A stretch of 64,000 nucleotides of DNA, from the NCBI GenBank assembly GCA_019914995.1, contig CM034145.1, positions 1,612,001 to 1,676,000 of the forward strand, given 5' to 3'. Origin of the DNA: Acanthochlamys bracteata. Its lineage: Eukaryota > Streptophyta > Magnoliopsida > Pandanales > Velloziaceae. The notes under the pieces were generated by a model. The model saw nothing but the letters and a program-made list of their open reading frames with translations, did not search any database and was not told the origin of the DNA. Position 1 is the first letter of the stretch; each line of letters starts with the position of its first letter. Positions 10,930 through 30,174 of the stretch are shown piece after piece. Position numbers and translations under genes: made by a program.

Positions 10930-11815
10930 TTTTGGATAACAGATTTTGGTGAAACGTTCAAATATATTTGAAGGCCGCTTATACTCTTATTAAAGTACTG
11001 CAATTCGTTGATTCAGATTAGAAATTAGTTATGGGTTTTATTTATAAGGAGATGGATCATGCAAAGAAAAAAATATTATTAAATTATGCTTATGCCAAGA
11101 AAAGATAAAATATTTAAATAAGTTTAAATTTAATTGTTTCATCATTGCTATTGGTTATTACTCATTTTTTAAAATATCTTATAGCTATGATTCCGGGAAA
11201 ACTATCGATGAAAAATGAAAGTTTCAAATGCATAGACCTTTGCATACTATAACTTACTACTTAAACCCTTAGTATCATTATAGTATTGATTTCAAAGATA
11301 AGGCAAAGGTAAAAATTGAGTTATATAATTATTAGAAAGAATAATAGCTTATACAAATGAAAGAGTAAAAATAGATTTGTAATTAGCGACATTTAAGCAT
11401 TCATGAGAATTGTTTGGCATCAACTCTACCATAGCAGGAAGGGAAAGAAATGATCCAATTGATTGGTGGGGTTTATTTAGAGCTGAGTGTCCGGAGTTGC
11501 AAGATTTACTGTTCGAATTTTAAGTTTGACTTAAATCTTCTGAACAAGAACATAATTGGAGTGCATTTGAAATGATAAGATGTAATATTATTTGTTTAAA
11601 TATTTTCTATATTAATTAACTTATATGACTTTTATTATTCTTTAGGTTTACACAAAAAAAAAAAACCATTTGCATCAACAGAAGATGAATGATTTGGTAT
11701 TCATTATGTGCAGTTTGAAATTAAGAAAAAGAAGCATGATAAATATAAATTCAAGTTCATATACTTTTGATGATCTCTCCTCTGATGATTAATGGATTGT
11801 TGAAATGAGCAAGAA
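10930..11815 (+). pseudogene. Decayed hAT transposase
   Basis: Scattered plus-strand fragments match conserved stretches of plant hAT transposases in the right order. They are KVLQFVDSD and VMGFIYKEMDHAK (about 10990-11070), MHRPLHTITYYLNP (about 11229-11270), DPIDWWGLF and ECPELQ (about 11450-11510), NWSAFEMI (about 11555-11575), KMNDLVFIMCSLKLRKR (about 11680-11735) and SSDD-stop-WIVE (about 11775-11800). The last blocks belong to the C-terminal dimerisation region. Stops and frameshifts separate every block, so it is inactive. The ends were not located. The sequence from 10100 to 10930 is AT-rich and I recognise nothing in it. Confidence 0.75.
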
Positions 11816-11984
11816 ACTCACGAGTGGCTAGATATTCTTCACAAAACTTCAGTTAATGAAAATGATTGATAGAGCAATTGCTATTGAGGAAATTAAGAAT
11901 CGTGAAAGTAAACCTGATAGTGATGTAAAATTTATGATATTGACGATGATGTCACTACTAAAAGAAAGCAACGAATAGAAATCC

Positions 11985-12395
11985 TGCTGAGGGATGTGTA
12001 TCTCAAAAAGATCACTTTCAACTCAGTACACTAAACACTTCCAAAACATATACAAGGACTATCACTCATGTTGGGGAACACTCCCCATTTCCAGATAATT
12101 CAAGCACAATAATGCATAAGCATGCATGCGACCACTAAAAAAATTAAGAGCACTCTGTAACCATCAGACTAAATTTTCTTGTAGTTGCAAACAGCAAAGC
12201 TTATTATGTACGGGAAGGAGCTTAGATACTAACTAGCTGAGAACAACATGCCTGCCCAAGCAATTCCTTCTGGTTGCTTGCCTGAAACTTCCCAACACAC
12301 TTACTGAACATCGCAATTCCCTAAATGAATGGAATGCTTCAGTCATCAGCAGAGTTGTGAAGCATGTAATTATCAGTAAACTCATTGAAAATTTT
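11985..12395 (-). pseudogene. Duplicate of the HIPP-like gene's first identified exon and flanks
   Basis: This block is a diverged copy of about 3410-3835. It contains a 69-bp minus-strand exon (12320-12252) with the acceptor TTTAG and a GC-type donor, encoding GIAMFSKCVGKFQASNQ and ending KELLGQ. The parent reads GIERFNKCVGKVQASNQ. Length and reading frame are kept although several residues differ. The neighbouring exons do not follow here, so it is a gene fragment. Confidence 0.6.
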
Positions 12396-13074
12396 ATTCG
12401 ACAACGACCTCAAGTCCATTAAACTTGGTTTAAATGCTGTAAACTCTTCTAAGAAGCTTTTTGAAATGTAATAAAATAACTGGAGAGCATCGGGCCTCAA
12501 ACAACAATGCCTCATATCAGTAAGTTTCTAAGAGAGGACAGCCTCTAATTAATCGATTATGGCTTGGATTTCATGTCTCTGAGCCTATGCAGTTTATCCA
12601 AGACTTTAATTTAAAACTTCAAAAGAAAAACACCAAATACTGAATTTAAGGAGGAACGTACCATAATACTACTTTGTAGCAGTAATATTTAGTTGTGATC
12701 GATCAAAAGAGTTTAAAAATAAAATTTTTTAAAAAAAAAGTTACCTGCGAATGATCCGCGTGATTCGAGCCTCTTGATAGTATAAAGGAAAATAATTGAT
12801 AATGAAATTCCTTGTTCAACAAACAACATTATATACAGATGCTAGCAACAAACAATAATGGCATAGGGGCAATTTTCCAAACAGAAGAGATAAGAACCGA
12901 CAGAGGCAGGCAAGGTTTCAGACCTCAATCTCAACAATTTATCAACCCTCTTGCCGCATTTATTTTTTCCAGTCAATATGGCAAGTTCGTTGCAATGTCC
13001 AGCGCAAGTCAAGGAAACATACTACAGCAATCTTATAGTTGCATCTTCTAAGAAGCTTCGTTTGGACCGAGTTA
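12396..13074. other. Intergenic region with a possible RNase H scrap
   Basis: Mostly unrecognised sequence. At 12833-12890 the plus strand reads YTDAS and, after a frame slip, NNNGIGAIFQTEE, resembling the start of a retrotransposon RNase H domain. It is too short and broken to classify. Nothing else recognised. Confidence 0.3.
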
Positions 13075-13133
13075 ATACTCTTTACCGACAGAATTTTTCA
13101 GTCGGTATAGAATAAATATGTGGTAGTGAAACT
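13075..13133. repeat. Solitary CACTA-type terminus
   Basis: The segment has TTTACCGACAG and CAGTCGGTATAG and ends GTGGTAGTG, the reverse complement of CACTACCAC. It matches the terminal style of the complete CACTA element at 7139-9814. No partner terminus with a matching 3-bp duplication was found, although CACTACTAAAAGAAA at about 11954 is a weak candidate (flanks TGT and AAA do not match). Confidence 0.5.
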
Positions 13134-13794
13134 TTCTTTTCGTCGTAAAATCAATTGACAATATTAAAGAAACCAAACACATATGGGAATACAGAATCAT
13201 ATTATTAATTAGATGAAAAGTTGCACCACAAAATTGTGTTTTCATATTTCTAGTTGAGAGGTTAAGAGCCACAATAAGGAGCCGACATCAAATCAGAATT
13301 ATCGCATGCTGGAATTCGTGCCAACTTAAAACTCGGTTACACTTCTTGTTATTCATTGACGTCTTCGTTGAAAGGATTGGCATGTATCGTTAATTGAATT
13401 AGGAAAAAAATTGATTTTCTATTGCGAAGACCAACTAATTGTTTGGTTGGAGTTGCTTAAAAAAATAAAGCTTTAAAAAAAAAGAATTTTTAAAAAAAAT
13501 CATATAACGATATTATCGTTTTTTTGAAATTTTAAAATATGTACATATAAAAAAATAACGATTTATAATTATTTATATCTTTCAATTTTTTTAAATTAAA
13601 TCTTAATTTTTAAAAAAAATTTAAGTGTGGTTGTGTTTCTAGAACGCACCCCCAAACATGTCTTAAGTCAATGAAGTTTCTGTAGTTCTTTCTTTGAATT
13701 TTGTTTTTCTTTTTATTTATATATATTTATTTTTTTGGTGGTGAAAAACCACACATATTTTATAAATATTTTATAAAATATTTTCAATTCTCCA

Positions 13795-14705
13795 ACCAAA
13801 CTTTTCAATTCTTCATTTCACGTTTTTCAATACATATTTTATAAATATATAAAAAATTTATTTAAAAATTTAGAAAGTGTAAAAAAATTCTACGGAATGA
13901 GATCTTTTTATTGCAAATTTTAATTAATTTTTTAGAAATAAAAAAATAGAGCTCGTTTTAAAAAAAAATAAAAATATTTTTCATTTCAGAAATTTTTTTT
14001 TTCATAAGCAATCCCAAACACCCCCATAGAAAGAGCAGTTCTTATAGTTGTCTTTGAAGAAGCTTAATCTAGAGCAACTGAGACTAATTTAGACTTAGAG
14101 AGCGTTTGGGAGTGCTTATAAAATGAAATTTTTCTAAAAAAAAGAGTATTTTTATTTTTTTAAACAAACGAACTCTATTTTTTTTTACTTCGTAGAATTT
14201 TTTTATACTTTCTAAATTTTTAAATAAATTTGTTATATAGTTTTAAAATATGTATTAAAGAACATAAAATAAATAAAAGTTGCAAAGTAGCTTTTGAAAA
14301 GCTAAACCAAATGTTCAATAAAATCTTTGCACATGCATCTAGCATGAGTTTATCTTGATAACAGTAGATGATTCAAATTATATTTGCACTACATACTTTG
14401 TTACCAATATGAAGCATAGTGTTTGCGGAAATGTCTAAATTTAAGCTGCGTTTGAAATTGCTTATAAAATAAAACTTTTTTGAAATAGAAAATATTTTTA
14501 TTTTTTTTTTGGAAAATGAACTCTATTTTTTTTACTTCTAAAAAAATAATAAAACTATGCAATAAAAATATCTCATTACGTAAAAATTTTTTACACTATC
14601 TAAATTTTTAAATAAATTTTTTAAATATTTATAAATTATGTATTGAAAAATATAAAATGAAAAAAAATTGAAAAGTTGTTTTTGAAACAGTGATGCCAAA
14701 GCACT
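13795..14705. repeat. Cluster of three related AT-rich MITEs
   Basis: Three copies of one family lie close together at about 13795-14030 (inverted), 14100-14310 and 14445-14705. Each starts near GCGTTTGG(G)A-TGCTTATAAA, has a run like TTTTTAAACGAACTCTATTTTTT, a core TTTACAC-TTTCTAAATTTTTAAATAAA, and an imperfect inverted end near GCTTTTGAAA...CCAAA. Related sequence recurs at about 20110-20385, 29600-29830, 31180-31430 and 36520-37000. No coding capacity. 14706-14974 holds nothing I recognise. Confidence 0.6.
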
Positions 14706-14974
14706 GTAGAGGATGAATAGACAGTTTTGTTTTTACATTGCTACGCATATTGTGTAGTATTTTGTGTAACTCTTTATGTATATTTTGTGTACTGTAACAT
14801 AGGTAGGTATATATAGGACGGGTACATCTTCTCTGATACGGACGTTGAACCGGTGTATGGACATTGAAAATCAAAACAGTGTATATAACGAGGTACCCAA
14901 AAACGTCACCTCCGTAGTTTTATTTTTGATACGATATGTAGCTAAAGATGTAGTAAAGATGCTATGGACCTTTT

Positions 14975-15413
14975 AAAACCACTTTTGAAACACAAACAAG
15001 GGGCTCATCAGGTGATCTTTCCAGCAAGAATGCTTAATACGGTTCTTCCCCTTCCTGTCAGCGCCGCTTGATTCATCTTTCTCCTTGTTATCTTTCTTAG
15101 ATGGCTTATTTTTTTATGCATGTTTGTTCTTCGCATTTCCAGAAAGCTTAATACCCTTACCCTTCCTGTCATGCCTGCTCGATTCATCTTTGTTCTTGTT
15201 ATCTTTATTAGATGACTTCTTTTCTGATGCATCTTGGTTCTTCTCTTTTCCAGAAAGCTTATTCCCTCCGCCATCTTCACCTTTGTAAAGACGAACAACT
15301 TGAATAAGACCAACATAGTTCTCCTTTCTCTCATATTTGTAAGGATTCATTGCTATAGAGTCACAAGAAACCTGTCAGGATACGTACAACTGATCGCTTG
15401 CAACGCAACACTG
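14975..15413 (-). pseudogene. Broken third copy related to the HIPP-like gene, Lys-rich tail
   Basis: The acceptor and first codons (CTTGCAG then TGTTGCGTT) match the 2655-2548 exon, but a deletion of about 14 bases shifts the frame. From 15350 an open frame reads MNPYKYERKENYVGLIQ and continues into a Lys/Asp/Ser-rich tail. The tail has two tandem units of about 36 codons (motifs KSSNKDNKNKDESS and KPSKKDNKEKDESS). A TAA stop at 15116-15114 falls where the first unit has a Ser codon; the frame stays open on the far side to about 14975. This is best read as a decayed paralogue with a nonsense change. Confidence 0.5.
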
Positions 15414-16038
15414 CAAGAATAGGATAAAACAACGCCACACGAGATTAAGCAGTAAGAAAAAGAAAATATAACTTAAGACTGTCGCTAGAGACGATCAGTC
15501 AAAAATTTCCCTATTTCATCATTGATAACTTCTCGAGTCCTATTCAACGAGTTTTCAGAAGTATTACAAAGTAAGCAAAAAAGAAGCATGCAAGAATAAA
15601 TCCTAGTTCAAAATTATGCGTAACTAGTGAAAAATAGCTAAGATGTTTATATAAACTTGTATATCAATGTTCTACTATCTTGGACAAATCATGACAAAAA
15701 TTAAGTCCAACGTCTAAGTAAAGGAGGTCATCAGATGATGAAACTTATCAAGTTCTTATGAAACAGATAGCTGCAGAAACTTATCAAGTTCTTATGAAAC
15801 AGATAGCTGCAGAGTGATCCATGTAGCTTGGTGGAAGAGGACAATATTGTGTAATCAAACACTGGTGTGCTCTATGGATGGTACTGTTTACTTGAGGATC
15901 AGAGCTAAGGAATGCTTAAGGTTACCTTAACCTTTTGATCTTATATTTACAAATGGATAATAAATGCCCCGTGCAGTAGAGTTTCTAGCGCACTACTTCA
16001 CAAAAACAGAATAATTTCTTTCATATGTTGATTCATAA
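15350..16038. repeat. Segmental duplicate of 2580-3340
   Basis: Long colinear similarity with 2580-3340, including GAATAGGATAAAA, AGAAAAAGAAAATATAACTTAAGA and ATAACTTCTCGAGTCC. Within it, a roughly 45-base block (GAAACTTATCAAGTTCTTAT...) is tandemly doubled near 15738-15810. Homology stops at GATTCATAAT, exactly where an LTR-type TGTCACGAG begins at 16039. Confidence 0.75.
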
Positions 16039-18430
16039 TGTCACGAGCCGATCTGACCATGACCGGCACTGGACTAAATCAAATCTAAGTAAAACTCAAA
16101 CAAAGTCTAGCCAAATAAGCCTACAAGATTTGACTTCAAAACAATACGTGTAAAAGTTTTTAAAAAAATTTCGGCAGAACCTCCTCTGAAAAATCTAAAG
16201 AAAAACCTAGTTGGAATGAATTAAAATCACAATACCACAAGTTTTTATAAAACTATACCAAGACAAAATAAAAACACGCAGAAAATTTAACAACTTATAC
16301 AACCGCTACCTGCGGTAATACATCTCAACAAAAGAAAAAATAAATAAATAAACAACTAGCTATCAAGCTGATAAGTTACAAACAATAATGAGAATGAAAC
16401 AATCCCTCGAGTATTACAGAGCCAACCAGATGAATTATGAAAACACGAAAACGTACCCCTTCTAGCGCCACTCTGATAAAGATATAATTATATACTTTAT
16501 AATAATATTTTGGTCATGATTATATATTAATTTATTTATTAATGAGCTAAAATTTTTTAATATTTTGTGGATGTTAGATAATGAAGACAAGTTGGACAAA
16601 TATAGAAGAGCTAATGATGCAATAAATTTGAGACAAATCAATGGTTAAAAGAGTGTATGGGTCTACTAAATTCATTTAGCCCAATGTAAAAGAAAGAGGA
16701 AGCTGCTCTAGGAGAATCTTGGCTGACGTGAGAAGGAAACTTTTTTTTTCATCTTGGCGGCTGCAGACAGCAAAAGAGAGGAAGAAACCAGAGGAAGAAA
16801 CAGGGAGGAAATTAAAGGCCGAGGAGAGGGACAGAGCTTGACGGCGGACAAAGCAACAACTACCCAGATTTGATTTTCTTTCTTTTTCATATTTATCTCA
16901 ATAAATTTTATTGCTTGTATTATTTCTATGCGTAGCTAAACATCTTGACTGGAATTTTGGATGAAACCTTAGTGAAATTGTTTGAATTCTTAAATATTAT
17001 TGTGATTAATAATTGTTGAATATTTTATGAGTTGTTAATCTTTGTATTCATTAAAATTTAAATTTTGAATTTAAATGCGTGATCAATATTGAGTTTAAAG
17101 TTTGAATTATTTATCTAATTATGTTTGCGAGGACCAATCGAAACATAATAAAAGAGCTTAGAATTAATAACTATGATTAGTGTTTTCTGAACCAAAGAGA
17201 ACATGAATGCATGATTTTTGATTTCGCAATTCTTAATGCATCTCTTGTTTAATTCTGTACTGGATCAAAGTTAGAATAAATAAAAGATAGGTGATTCTAA
17301 ACTGGACCAAAGTTAGGATCATAATTGAAATCTGACCTAAGGACTGGACCAAAGTATTAGGTATGAAATCTTCACATTAGTCAATAATAAAACTCACACT
17401 TGATTAAGGATTCAAACAATAGACACTAGTGGTGGATTCTAAACTTTCAGTTATCTTATCTCCTCTATTTCTAAAAATTTTATTTTTATTATTATTATTA
17501 TTTTCATACATATTTGTAGTTTAATTAAAAATTTCCATCCTATTACATATTTTATGAGATTAGTTTTGAGTTAGAGTTAGCATCAGTCCCTATGGATCGA
17601 ACCTGTTATTTGCTATACGGTAGGCGACAACCGTGCACTTGCGGGATAAACTAGGATAGAATCTCTAAGTTTTCTTAAGTGATTTTAGCCACATCACACT
17701 CCGATCCACGGTAGTGAGAATCTATTAATCTCCAGCTAAATCTTGTAATATCTGGGGGAGGTCAAAGAAAAAAATGGCTGAGCCCAATCTCAGTGAGGTA
17801 ATAAATCAGGGATGCACCATTTAAAACTTCTAATGCATTACCTAATTATTATCTTCCTGCTCCTCTCTATATGCCACAAATGCATCGATAGCTTAGAGCA
17901 TACCTTGGCTAGTTCTAGATCATCACATACCGACCTAGTTCTACTAAGGACAGATACGGGTACGATGGTATGCAGCCCACAACACTCTCCTCTCATATCA
18001 AGCGATTATTTTATGCTAGTGCTCTATCCTTACATAATTCATATTCACGTGCACATAAATAACTTTACTAAACACATATCTTTATATTATCTACATGTAT
18101 ATGTTTATTAATACGAAATTATACATCTATAGGTTATGCCCTCGAACATATTAATTACAATGTGCGTTATGCATCAATGAGTTATAATCATATAGTTGAA
18201 GCTATCGATAAGACTATGCTACTAACTTGTATCATAATGCTATCAACATATACATATGCACTCGAGTAAGAAAGTAATCTATATTTTCAAATCTCATATA
18301 GCAAAGATGTCTGAATGCATGGATACATGATTATGAACAATAGGTCAAATACATGCCTATATTATTTACATATATGACTATACCTGCATATATATCTGTA
18401 TTCATACACATGTATCTATTTACATATAGG
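16039..18430. mobile_element. Older LTR-retroelement remnant, split by a solo LTR
   Basis: The segments 16039-16473 and 17697-about 18430 read as one interrupted repeat. It begins TGTCACGAGCCGATCTGACC and contains TTTCGGCAGAACCTCC, then the junction CTTCTAGCGCCACTC/CGATCCACGG, then GAGCCCAATCTCAGTGAGGTAATAAATCA. These phrases resemble noncoding parts of plant Ty3/gypsy LTRs. The right boundary is unclear. It interrupts a copy of the HIPP-like gene region, since duplicate sequence resumes at 18545. Confidence 0.45.
16474..17696 (+). mobile_element. Solo LTR, 1,223 bp, with target-site duplication
   Basis: Starts TGATAAAG and ends CCACATCA, giving TGAT...ATCA inverted termini. It is flanked by the 5-bp direct repeat CACTC (16469-16473 and 17697-17701). 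No internal coding domain is present, so it is a solo LTR left by recombination. Near its 3' end is CAGTCCCTATGGATCGAACC, a phrase common in long plant LTRs and leaders; a gypsy origin is likely but not proven. Confidence 0.85.
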
Positions 18431-18545
18431 TGTAAAAATAGGCCGGGCTAAACAGGCCAGCTTGCGGCCCGATTAATTAGCCCGAGTACTGACCTGTCCG
18501 GCCCGATGAATAGTAGCAGGACCGGGCCGACCCGGCCTGATCTTA
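18425..18545. repeat. Truncated hAT-like end rich in GGCCCG motifs
   Basis: Begins TAGGTGTAAAAATAGGCC and is dense in GGCCGGGC/GCCCGGCC motifs. It resembles one end of the hAT MITE at 54577-54876. No opposite end or target duplication was found. Confidence 0.45.
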
Positions 18546-19030
18546 CAGGTAGAGAGGATAGGTAAAGTTGATAACCTAAGAATGTTTTTCTGTAAATCTT
18601 AGAGCATAAGACCCGAAGTTGCAGAGATGCATGAAAATTTTAAAAAGGAAAGAAAGAAGAGAAGAACATGATGCATACAGAATATACATGCCGCATAGTT
18701 GATAGGTTTAAGGTGATGCATACGACTACTCACAAGCTAGAGAAGACGTACCTTAAAGCTGAAGAAGAAGAGTCGGAGATTTTCTTCAACCAAAGTTTGG
18801 ATACAGAGTGCGCTTATGGTGTCCATAGACTGTTCTCCATATGCCGATTTATAGCTTATCAGGTAAATTCCAACGCGGGCAATAAGATACTCATTCACGG
18901 AGGATCTTTCGCAAAAGATTACTCCGATCTTGAGCTCCATTATGTCAACTTGTGAAGTCACCTTTCTGTTTACCCATTTTTTTCTTCTTCGAATTTGAAC
19001 CATTCACAATTGTGAAGTCACTGTTAATTT
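18545..19030 (-). repeat. Duplicate of the HIPP-like gene promoter and leader
   Basis: Colinear with about 4485-5090. It keeps the minus-strand TATA box (18846-18854), the CT-rich leader, the splice donor AAG/GTACGTC near 18750, and the two-unit TTCACA..TTGTGAAGTCAC repeat. No coding exon follows in the right place because the older retroelement lies between it and 16038. Confidence 0.65.
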
Positions 19031-21437
19031 AAAATCGTTAGATATTTCTCTAGTATTTTAATTTATAATCTAATTTTTTTATCTCGTCAAATTAAACTAT
19101 ATTATTAATAAACAATATATATAATAATACTTTATTCTCAACAAATTTAGTGAATTTATCTATTAATAAGATAAATAAATAAAAATTTAAAGTTGAATCC
19201 TAATGTAAAGCCATAGTGCTAAAAAAATTTTCTATTATCATCACCGTTCCAACACACTTGGGTATACATATTTTTAATGACTTTTATATATGTATTAGAT
19301 ATATTTTTTTTTCTTAACACTCAACATAATATTTCTCTGAATAGATTTTCATGAGTTTTATTAATCTATAAAATAATAATATTTTATTTATTTATTTCTC
19401 TTATAGATGAAGAAACTCACCTAATAAAAAAATTTTAATTTCCAATGAGTTGGTGGCACTTATGTTATTATTTTTCAATAATGAAGTCCTCCAACTAAGA
19501 ATTTAGTACTTTCTTTTGTTTGCTTGTGTTAAATATTTTGGTCTTTCTTTATTATGTTAATCTCTCATTGGCTTAAATTGCTAGTCTTGACAAGTTAAAC
19601 TGCTTGCTATTTGATTAACATGTCATGTGTACATGTACACTAGTGTTCATGTACAGCCCGGAAAAATTAATAGTTGCTTCTAACTCGCAAAAATAGAAGT
19701 AATTCGAATGGTGACTTCACAAGTGTGAATATTTCTGACTCAAAAATAAATAAATAAAATAAATAAGTTAATCAGATGGATGACTTCACAGGTGTGAATG
19801 ATTCTAACTTAAAAAATAAAAAAGAAAAAGAAAAAATATTCATCCTTAATTAAATGCTGATATTTCTGAAGTAATGTTCTTCGATGTTAATCTGACAATT
19901 AAGCTTCTTCGACCAGTTGATGGTATCTAGCTGCAGATTCGGAGATGATTAAGGCATCTCTCTACTTAGAGTTTGTATGAGTGTGTAGCTCCTGGTTTGC
20001 TAATTCCAAATTATTATAAGCGTTAAATCATGCACAAGGAAAACTTGCTATTTGTTCTAACAGCTATCATAGGCTGAGAGCTGAATACGAACTCCAAAGG
20101 ATCTTAGCAAGCTAAGAGCATGTTTAATTAATCTTGGAATTCAGTTTTTCCAGCCAAAAACTGAGCCCAGAGAGTTTCTCTATTTACTTTTTATGAGAAA
20201 CTTCACTTTCCGTAACTAAGCTTTTAATTTTCAATTCTAACAATCATATTTTAAAACTCAAAACTTTATTTTTAAAATCACTTTCAATAAAAAAAATATA
20301 AAAATTAAACTCACTTTTAATAATTATTTTCGAAACTTATTTTTTATAACTTATTTCTAAGCAAATAAACAAGCTCTAAACATTTGCGAGCCAAAAACCC
20401 CCCTCTCCTGGTGTCAAAAGTGGGATGGTAATTGCCTATTTATAACCAATTTTAATGCATTATTGATAATTTTCTATAGACACGTTTATTTCTACATTGA
20501 CGTTTATAAAAGCTATTTGGATGTTTTTAAATACAAATTTGCAGTTAAAGATAGATCTGGTTCAATCAATTCTTGGTGAGAATTATAAAGAAGAAACAGA
20601 GTTCAAAAAGCAATTGGCAACAATAAGGATATATTCACGATACGGAGAGGATTAGTATAATTCAGTAGTTGCTCAAAGGTAAATAATTTGCTCTTGCGAA
20701 TGATCGCATGCTGGAACCAACTTACGCAGGTCACCGTATACCCAGACCGACGCTCATCCCCTGGTAGCCATACAAAACAAACCTGCCTTTGCCCAAAAAA
20801 CAAGGGCAATCATCATTAGAAGGTGGTGCCGTAAGTAGGGCAGGGCAGAAGTGGCACCGTGATGTAGTTGAACAGGTTTTAATCTGGACTTACTAAGCGC
20901 CCGTTTCCAGTTCACACTTAAGCTCGCTGATGTAATAATTTAAACCAAACAAAGGGAGATTCAGGATTAATCTACTCTGCAGAAAAAACTGCTACAAAAT
21001 ATATATGCAAGTTAGTGGTTTAATAGATCAATATCTGCTTATGCATAATACCACATTCCATCGTCTCAATGTTTTACTGCAAGAATGAAGTCACTAGCAC
21101 ATAAGGAGATCGTGATTTTCACACGACATCAAAACAATTTTCATCTCTATTAATAACATAAACTACTAGTGCAATACACCCGGATGCCCTCATATTCTCC
21201 CTTGTCCCTGCAAAATAAATTATATAGAGAAGAAGACAACTGCAAAATATATACACAGTAATTATTGTCTCTTCATCATTTTTATTCATATACAACAGGA
21301 AAATAACATTCATATAGATGAAAAGATTTCATGAAACCACTCACTTCAACAAATTCAATACCGAACCTACTCTTTACAATCTAAAGAATTTAAACAAGAT
21401 AACAAACAAGCCTATACATGGTGCAACTGCAAACTCT
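19031..21437. other. AT-rich intergenic region downstream of the CBL gene
   Basis: 19031-19680 is AT-rich and unrecognised. 20110-20385 resembles the AT-rich MITE family. 20600-20860 contains a GC-richer patch with a 68-codon minus-strand frame that matches nothing I know. 21100-21437 should contain the CBL 3' untranslated region, in minus-strand orientation. No other gene is supported. Confidence 0.45.
19690..19800 (-). repeat. Inverted two-unit TTCACA..TGTGAAGTC repeat
   Basis: Same two-unit block as at 4983-5090 and 18945-19025 but in the opposite orientation (GACTTCACAAGTGTGAAT and GACTTCACAGGTGTGAAT). With the 18945 block it forms an inverted pair around about 660 bp of AT-rich DNA, as terminal repeats of an unrecognised element would. 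Confidence 0.55.
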
Positions 21438-28396
<6,959 letters not shown>

Positions 28397-29332
28397 GCTA
28401 TTCCTTGCTTCTCAACACATTCATTACCTACATTCCAAAAGTCCTAACCATCATGATGAAAGATATAGCATTGAGATAACACACTATATTAGAGTCATTG
28501 AACACCCAGTAAAGCAAGTCCAAAACAATAGAACAACCAAAATGCTCGACCCATTATCTCTCAGCTTGTAAAAGATACAAATTAGATATTAGAGAGGAAC
28601 TCATCCATGCACATTCATTCAGCCACACTAAAAGGAAATTCTCACCGTAAAAAAACAAATTCGTTGTGTGCGAAAGGAAAATTGAAGCTCAACCATCATA
28701 ATAATTACCATTGATGCAACTGACTCCCGAAAGTGAGTCCAATCACCACAAAGATAACCAAGAATGCAGTTCATTAAAATTTCAGGCAGGCTAATCCCTA
28801 AACCTAAGTTAATTTGTGAAGGACTACTAAAAGAAAGAGCTTCACGATTTTTTAAGCAATAAGCACACATCTCAGTTTACCAAAACCCTCAACAAGAAAC
28901 CCAAAATGTCGTAGCTTAACAATCTGATGTTTATAGTCCACTAATTTCTACATGAAGCATCTACCTTTATAGCACAAATCTTACCAACACGTTAAATTTC
29001 GCAAAATCAACACAAAACTTACTTTTCCTTCGAGGAATTCTGAACATATCCTGTCCAAATTATTATACTGAGACACATCAAATTCAAAGAAAATCTTCAC
29101 AGATGCATTAAAAGACAAAAAACCAATTATAAAATCCAAAACAGCTGATCTCCTCCACCTAATAGAAAATCCTATTTCTCCAAGACGTGGCAAAATAACC
29201 GATCAAGAAAGAATCCCGTATAATTAGCATCTCTGGAAACCCAAAAGGATTCCAGTAGTTAATTCGGGAAACAAAGAAAGAAAACTACAAACAATAAATG
29301 ACGGAAAAGAAAATAAAATTATATCGCGTTAC

Positions 29333-29460
29333 CTGAAATACGGAGTCCAACGTCAAAGAGATCGCCGGTGAGAATCGGAAACGTCGGAGGAGAGCCGTCG
29401 GAAAGAGAGAAGAGCTGTTTTCTGAAAAAGAAAAACACTTCGTTCGGAACGAGCGAGAAA
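29333..29460 (-). other. 5' untranslated exon of the CBL gene
   Basis: GC-richer than its surroundings, CT-rich on the minus strand and ending TTTCAG/GTAACG, a good donor at 29332. A plausible acceptor (TGTAG) near 28428 joins it to a short leader before the ATG at 28396. The promoter would be just above 29460, where the sequence turns AT-rich. The exact transcription start cannot be read. Confidence 0.6.
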
Positions 29461-30174
29461 TAGAAGAGTAGTTTTGTTGGAATAAATTATAGACACGTAT
29501 TTTTTATAATAATCCACAAAATTATTGAAATGATTAAATTATTAGGTTATTAAATTATACTTGTTTGGATTAGTCAATTAATCTTGTTTTCATATTTGAT
29601 GTTTACAACCCCTCCAAATTTATTTTTTTTCAAACTCATTTTTAATAAATAAATTTAAATATAAATAAAATTATTTTTATCAAAATTTTATTTTTTAAAT
29701 TTTAATTTTAAAAATTCATTTATAATTTTTACAAAAATTTATTTTTTATTAAATATTTTTTTATTTTTATTTTATTTTTTAAATTTATTTTCATAAAAAT
29801 AAGTTTACTCTAAAATAAACAAAATTTTAAAAAATCTTCAAAACTATAGCTGGAGTTTAATAAGATTATCTTATCACCAATACCTATATCTGTATTCTAA
29901 AAAATAAATTTTTAAGAGCAGTAATTGAACCGATAAAGCAAATCAGAGAAGCCTGGTGTCATATGTATTTAGGCTTTTGTAATTTTGTAAACCGAAAAAT
30001 TTTGTCTGTTGTTTTCCACTTGATGATAAAAGTCTTTTTTTATTTTTATTTGTAAATGTTAGTTAGACTATAGGTGATTGCTTGATTTTTCATTTTAATT
30101 CAATTTTCATCTTTAATTTAACTTTCGTTCTCCAAGAAATTTGTTATACGATTGGCAATATAAGTGAACAAATT

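Noticed and set aside
11954..13133. A second complete CACTA element between CACTACTAAAAG (11954) and GTGGTAGTG (13133)
   Set aside because: The 3-bp flanks do not match (TGT and AAA), the left end lacks TTACCGAC arrays, and the interior is a HIPP-like gene duplicate. Only the right terminus is kept as a remnant.
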